NCBI RefSeq assembly: GCF_041435095.1
Contig: NZ_CP108025.1
Coordinates: 2,232,001-2,296,000 of the forward strand
DNA from: Kitasatospora sp. NBC_00315
Lineage (GTDB): Bacteria > Actinomycetota > Actinomycetes > Streptomycetales > Streptomycetaceae
Reading direction: 5' to 3'
DNA: 64,000 nt
Positions 61,012 to 64,000 of the stretch are shown one piece after another. Within the stretch, counting starts at the first letter, position 1. Each line of letters begins with the position of its first letter. Below the pieces are notes generated by a model. It was not told where the DNA came from. It was given only the letters and a program-made list of their open reading frames with translations, and did not search any database. The translations under genes were made by a program, and so were the position numbers.

Positions 61012-61635
61012 TCAGCTGCGCGCCCGGAGCCGGTCCGGATACATGTCCGGATACGTGTCCGGGCCGGGATTCGGACCGGGCGGGTCGCTGCCGTCGGCCG
61101 GATCCGGGTCGGAGGTCAGGACGCCGATCTCCCGGGCACAGTACGGCCAGGCCTCCCAGCCCTGCTGTCGGCGGATCTCCTCGGCGACGGTGATCTGTGC
61201 GCGCCGGGTGGCGTGGTCGGGGCGGTCGGCGAAGACCGGCCCGCCGGCTTCGTCCCAGCTGGGGGGCCAGATCTGAAGGCCGCCGTAGTACCCGTTACCG
61301 GTGTCGGCCTGCCAGTCGCCGTCGCTCTCGCACTGGGCCAGATCGTCCCAGACCGCGTCGTCGGTACGCCGCAGCACGAAGGCGGCCGGCTCCGCCCGGG
61401 GGCTCGGCGCCGCGACTCGGCGAGCCTGCCCGGCCTGGCCCGCACCACCCGCACGGACCCGGTCCGCGGCGGACTGCCCGGCAACGACCGGCAACGGCAC
61501 GGCCGCGGCGACGGCGGCAACGGCGGCCACGGCGGCCACGGCGGTCAGGACGAGGAACGCCTGCGCGGCCCGGCCGGACGAAAGTGATGCTCGCTTGATC
61601 CTAGGAAGGCACAGCAGCCGAGCGTAGGCGGCCAC
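61012..61635 (-). CDS. Secreted Rpf-type transglycosylase
   Basis: A roughly 207-residue secreted protein with a basic start (LPRIKRASLSSGR), a hydrophobic signal helix (LVLTAVAAVAAVAAVAAAV) and one resuscitation-promoting-factor/transglycosylase-like domain. That domain has the catalytic Glu in LAQCESDGDW and the core TGNGYYGGLQIWPPSWDEAG. Two conserved Cys (QCE and YCA) would form the domain disulfide. There is no LysM domain, and the C-terminus is Asp/Pro-rich. The frame is open to 61848, but that region overlaps a hairpin and has no ribosome binding site, so a GTG at 61635 or 61644 is preferred. The start is uncertain. Confidence 0.8.
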   Translation of the reverse strand: MAAYARLLCLPRIKRASLSSGRAAQAFLVLTAVAAVAAVAAVAAAVPLPVVAGQSAADRVRAGGAGQAGQARRVAAPSPRAEPAAFVLRRTDDAVWDDLAQCESDGDWQADTGNGYYGGLQIWPPSWDEAGGPVFADRPDHATRRAQITVAEEIRRQQGWEAWPYCAREIGVLTSDPDPADGSDPPGPNPGPDTYPDMYPDRLRARS

Positions 61636-61686
61636 GGCCGCCACCGGCGCCCGCAGGCCCCGACACGCCCCCGCGTACGCCCACCC

Positions 61687-61735
61687 GGGGACGGCCGGAG
61701 AACGGCCGGCAACGGCCGGCAACGGCCGGACAGGA
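61687..61735. repeat. Short tandem repeat of ACGGCCGGCA-type units
   Basis: About four imperfect ten-base units upstream of the second transglycosylase gene. Confidence 0.5.
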
Positions 61736-61842
61736 CCCGGCCAACAGGCCGCGGCCCCCGCCCGACACCGGCCGCACATCCCGAGCACGGGGACAGCCGG
61801 GCGACGGACCCGGAACCGCGTCGCCGCCCTCGGCCGGGAACG

Positions 61843-61880
61843 CCGCACGGCCGCCCCTCCGAAGAGGAACGGCCGTGCGG
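61843..61880 (-). terminator. Terminator of the Rpf/LysM gene
   Basis: An 11-bp perfect stem (61843-61853 with 61870-61880), whose loop contains a further CCTC-CGAA-GAGG hairpin, lies about 80 bases past the stop at 61958. Confidence 0.65.
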
Positions 61881-61957
61881 TGGTGCGAGCGATCCGGTCG
61901 ACCGACGGGCGGGCCCGTCGTCGGGGATCAGGAGGAGCGCGAACGCCCTCGGACTGC

Positions 61958-62704
61958 TCAGACCGTGAGGGTCTGGCCCGGGAAGATCAGGTCGGCGTTG
62001 CCGCCGATGACCGTGGCGTTGTTGTTGTACAGGGTGTGCCAGTCGACGCCCTGCGCGGCGGCGATGGTGCTGAGGGTGTCGCCGGCCTTGACGGTGTAGC
62101 TGCCGCCGGTGGCCTGCTTGGCCGGGGCCGACTTCCAGGACTTCGCCGAGTCCGAGGACTTCGGGGCGGCGGCCTTCGGGGCCGTGTTGGTGCCGGCCGC
62201 GGTGTCCGAGGAGGTGGTGGCCGGCTTGGCGGCCTTCTTCGCCGGGGCGGCGGCCTTCGGGGCCGTGCTGCCGGTGGTGGTGGAGGAGCTGGTGTCGACG
62301 GCGGCGGGGGCGCCACCGGCGGTCAGGCCGGCCTTGACGGAGCAGACGGGCCAGGCGCCGGGGCCCTGCGAGGCGAGGACCTTCTCAGCGATGGCGATCT
62401 GCTGCGCCTTGGTGGCCTGGTTGGCCTGCGGGGCGAACGCGGTGCCGCCGTAGGCGGCCCAGGTGCTGGAGGTGAACTGCAGGCCGCCGTAGAAGCCGTT
62501 GCCGGAGTTGATGCTCCAGTTGCCCGTGCTCTCGCACTGCGCGACCTTGTCCCAGGTCGAAACCGAGGCGGCGGAGGCCGAGTTGGCCGTGACGAGGCCG
62601 GCCACCGGCAGGGCCGCGACGGCGCCGGCCATGACGACCATCCGCACGCGGTTGCGCTTGGCGGAGGTGGTGGTGGCAGCGGCGGTCTCGTTACGGAAGG
62701 TCAT
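61958..62704 (-). CDS. Resuscitation-promoting factor with LysM domain
   Basis: A 248-residue secreted peptidoglycan hydrolase that promotes spore germination or dormancy exit. The signal peptide is residues about 1-46 (RMVVMAGAVAALPVAGLVTA, cut after SASA). The Rpf domain follows (about 47-120, catalytic Glu in VAQCESTGNW, SGNGFYGGLQFTSSTW), then an Ala/Lys/Ser/Thr linker of about 75 residues and a C-terminal LysM domain (YTVKAGDTLSTIAAAQGVDW). ATG 62704 after GAGAGGAACC. The long upstream region carries a GTTAC-N5-GTAAC site. Confidence 0.93.
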   Translation of the reverse strand: MTFRNETAAATTTSAKRNRVRMVVMAGAVAALPVAGLVTANSASAASVSTWDKVAQCESTGNWSINSGNGFYGGLQFTSSTWAAYGGTAFAPQANQATKAQQIAIAEKVLASQGPGAWPVCSVKAGLTAGGAPAAVDTSSSTTTGSTAPKAAAPAKKAAKPATTSSDTAAGTNTAPKAAAPKSSDSAKSWKSAPAKQATGGSYTVKAGDTLSTIAAAQGVDWHTLYNNNATVIGGNADLIFPGQTLTV

Positions 62705-63286
62705 GAGGTTCCTCTCGACAGCCCCGGGCGGGCAGGCGGAACCAGACCCTCGAAGGGCCGGTCTCACTCGCCACACTCAATGAGCGGCCGAGCACGTATA
62801 GGACGTGCCGCGCCGCCCCGGCCTACCCCCGGCACGCCTGCGGCCTGTTCGAGACGGCTGCTCCGGCGGGCACGTCCGGCGCCGGTCGAGACCGGCGGGC
62901 CGTGCGGTGGGGGTGAACCCGGGTGGTGCTCGTTGCACCGAGAAAGAAGCTACGAGCGCTCCGCCCAGGAACCAAACAGTTTGAGGTCTTCCCAGCTCAG
63001 CAAGACGTTACCGGCGGTAACGATCACTATTTCGAGCCCTGATTGTCCGTTTTGACCGTCATTTCCTAGATCAAACCCTCATCGCACGTGGCTCACCTCA
63101 CAACGCGAGCCGGCCTCATTTCTGTCCGATGTCGACGTGGAGCGATCGAACAGACACGCTCCGAAATCGCACTTGTGCCAGTTCCCGTCAACTCCGGTGC
63201 TCACCCGTGACCCCTGCCACAGGAGCCCGTTGGTAATGGCGGCCGGGGGCGCCCCCGCCACCCCCGCAACAACCCGAGGAGTCTTC
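62705..63286. other. Divergent intergenic region with long rpf leader
   Basis: Nearly 600 bases without a gene. The roughly 250 bases ahead of the Rpf gene on the minus strand are rich in potential stems and could be a structured leader. The palindrome at 63006-63022 and an AT-richer zone (62960-63070) mark the likely promoter area. I could not match the conserved cores of the c-di-AMP riboswitch that I remember for some rpf genes. Confidence 0.5.
63006..63022. promoter_or_regulatory. MtrA-like site upstream of the Rpf gene
   Basis: CGTTACCG-G-CGGTAACG is an inverted repeat that also reads as GTTAC-CGGCG-GTAAC, fitting the GTNAC-spacer-GTNAC pattern reported for MtrA, a regulator of wall hydrolases in actinobacteria. 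Confidence 0.5.
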
Positions 63287-64000
63287 GTGCCGCACATGCT
63301 CGATGTCAGCGACGAGGTTCGATCCGAGATCGGCGACGACGAGGCGGACCGCCTGCTGGGTGGAGCCCACGCGCCCGACACCTACGAGTGCACGTCCTGC
63401 CGGACGCCGGGCGACACTCTCCAGGAGCCCACCAGCACCGTCCTGTTCATCGGCGACGAGACGGCGGTGCTGGCCTTCGCGCACTCGCGGTGCATCCCCT
63501 CGCAGGTCGTACCGGTCTCCGAGGAGCAGCTGCTCGGCGCGGTGGCCAGCATCAGCCAGGCCCAGGGCGGCGCGCCCGCCCGGGAGCCCGCCGCCGACGC
63601 CCCGTACGCCACGCCGCAGGCCTCGCACGCACCGCACGCACCGTACGCGCCGTACGCGCCGTCCGCAGCGGTCGCGGCGGTCGCGGCGGTCGCCCAGCAG
63701 CCCGCCGGCTCCGTCCCGTCGGCGGACCCGGGCATGCCCGCTCAGCAGCAGGCGGCCCAGCCCGCCACCGGGCACGCCGTCCTCGGCATCACCTGCGGCA
63801 TGGTGATGCACGGTTCCACCGGCCACGCGGCCCTGGTCGTCGAGCCGACCGGCCCGGTCGGGCGGCCGGGCAGCATGTCCGGCGAGGACGAGTTCCTCAG
63901 CCTGCTGCAGGATGCAGGTTTCCAGCTGCTCACGGACGTCGACGTGACGCCCGCCCAGCTCAACGGCTGGTCGGTGCTGATGGTGATGGGCAAGCTGCAC
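63287..64000 (+). CDS. Conserved hypothetical protein, 3' truncated by window edge
   Basis: An open frame from GTG 63287 (GAGGAG five bases before) to the end of the window, 238 codons visible. The N-terminal part has a Cys pair in YECTSCRTPGD, suggesting a small metal site, and AFAHSRCIPSQV. It is followed by an Ala/Pro/Tyr-rich linker with APHAPYAPYAPS repeats, then a second folded region beginning HAVLGITCGMVMHG. Codon bias is strongly coding. I do not recognise the family; it is divergent from the Rpf gene. Confidence 0.75.
   Translation, partial: MPHMLDVSDEVRSEIGDDEADRLLGGAHAPDTYECTSCRTPGDTLQEPTSTVLFIGDETAVLAFAHSRCIPSQVVPVSEEQLLGAVASISQAQGGAPAREPAADAPYATPQASHAPHAPYAPYAPSAAVAAVAAVAQQPAGSVPSADPGMPAQQQAAQPATGHAVLGITCGMVMHGSTGHAALVVEPTGPVGRPGSMSGEDEFLSLLQDAGFQLLTDVDVTPAQLNGWSVLMVMGKLH

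Noticed and set aside
62705..63060. c-di-AMP (ydaO) riboswitch ahead of the Rpf gene
   Set aside because: A GGGGGTGAACC-like string occurs, but on the strand opposite to the gene. I could not find the other conserved cores in order. A covariance-model search would settle it.

Overview
The window is about 64 kb of very GC-rich DNA with actinomycete codon use (third positions mostly G or C, many GTG starts, GGAGG-type ribosome binding sites). The gene set points to Streptomyces or Kitasatospora: kdpFABC-kdpDE, KimA-like potassium permeases, resuscitation-promoting-factor (Rpf) wall hydrolases, a DUF1684 protein and a giant NRPS. This is inferred from content; no rRNA is present.

Layout. (1) 0-2.4 kb: an OsmC-family protein and a thioredoxin flanking a CsoR/CstR-type operator, a VOC-fold protein and a frameshifted OsmC pseudogene. 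(2) 2.7-15.1 kb: potassium uptake on the minus strand, with a 27-codon membrane ORF, kdpF, kdpA, kdpB, kdpC, kdpD and kdpE, then two KimA-like permeases, the second broken by one frameshift. A related motif lies upstream of all three transport units. (3) 15.3-19.8 kb: an IS5-family element whose outermost inverted repeats and CTAG target duplications enclose both the transposase and a methyltransferase gene, then an orphan 415-residue protein and a truncated tyrosine integrase behind two very large hairpins. (4) 19.9-49.5 kb: a co-directional minus-strand biosynthetic operon: DUF5132 protein, ABC exporter with an HMA-like N-terminus, an 8,036-residue seven-module NRPS, MbtH protein, cytochrome P450, SRPBCC protein and a 66-residue protein, closed by a strong hairpin. 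(5) 50.0-54.7 kb: a KAS III enzyme, a glutamine-synthetase-like ligase, a GNAT acetyltransferase and an ornithine/lysine-type decarboxylase. (6) 55.1-57.3 kb: a small acidic ORF, a frameshifted tyrosine integrase and a tRNA-Pro(GGG). (7) 57.5-64 kb: core-like genes (MFS exporter, DUF1684, acyl-CoA thioesterase II, two Rpf-type transglycosylases and a partial conserved protein).

Main biological reading. The NRPS modules read, in order, X1 (after a starter-type C domain), Thr, X3, Pro, Phe, N-methyl-Tyr and an aliphatic residue, then a thioesterase. There are no epimerase domains. This is the order of a cyanopeptolin-type Ahp-cyclodepsipeptide (acyl-X-Thr-X-Ahp-Phe-NMeTyr-Val, closed as a lactone on Thr). 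The adjacent P450 is the natural candidate to oxidise the Pro residue to the Ahp (3-amino-6-hydroxy-2-piperidone) unit. Such peptides are typically serine-protease inhibitors and are known mainly from cyanobacteria. The product assignment is inferred from domain order and pocket residues read by eye.

The 15-57 kb stretch has the marks of a mosaic island: an IS with a passenger gene, two disabled integrases of related type and a tRNA-Pro at its right edge. I did not find a duplicated att site.
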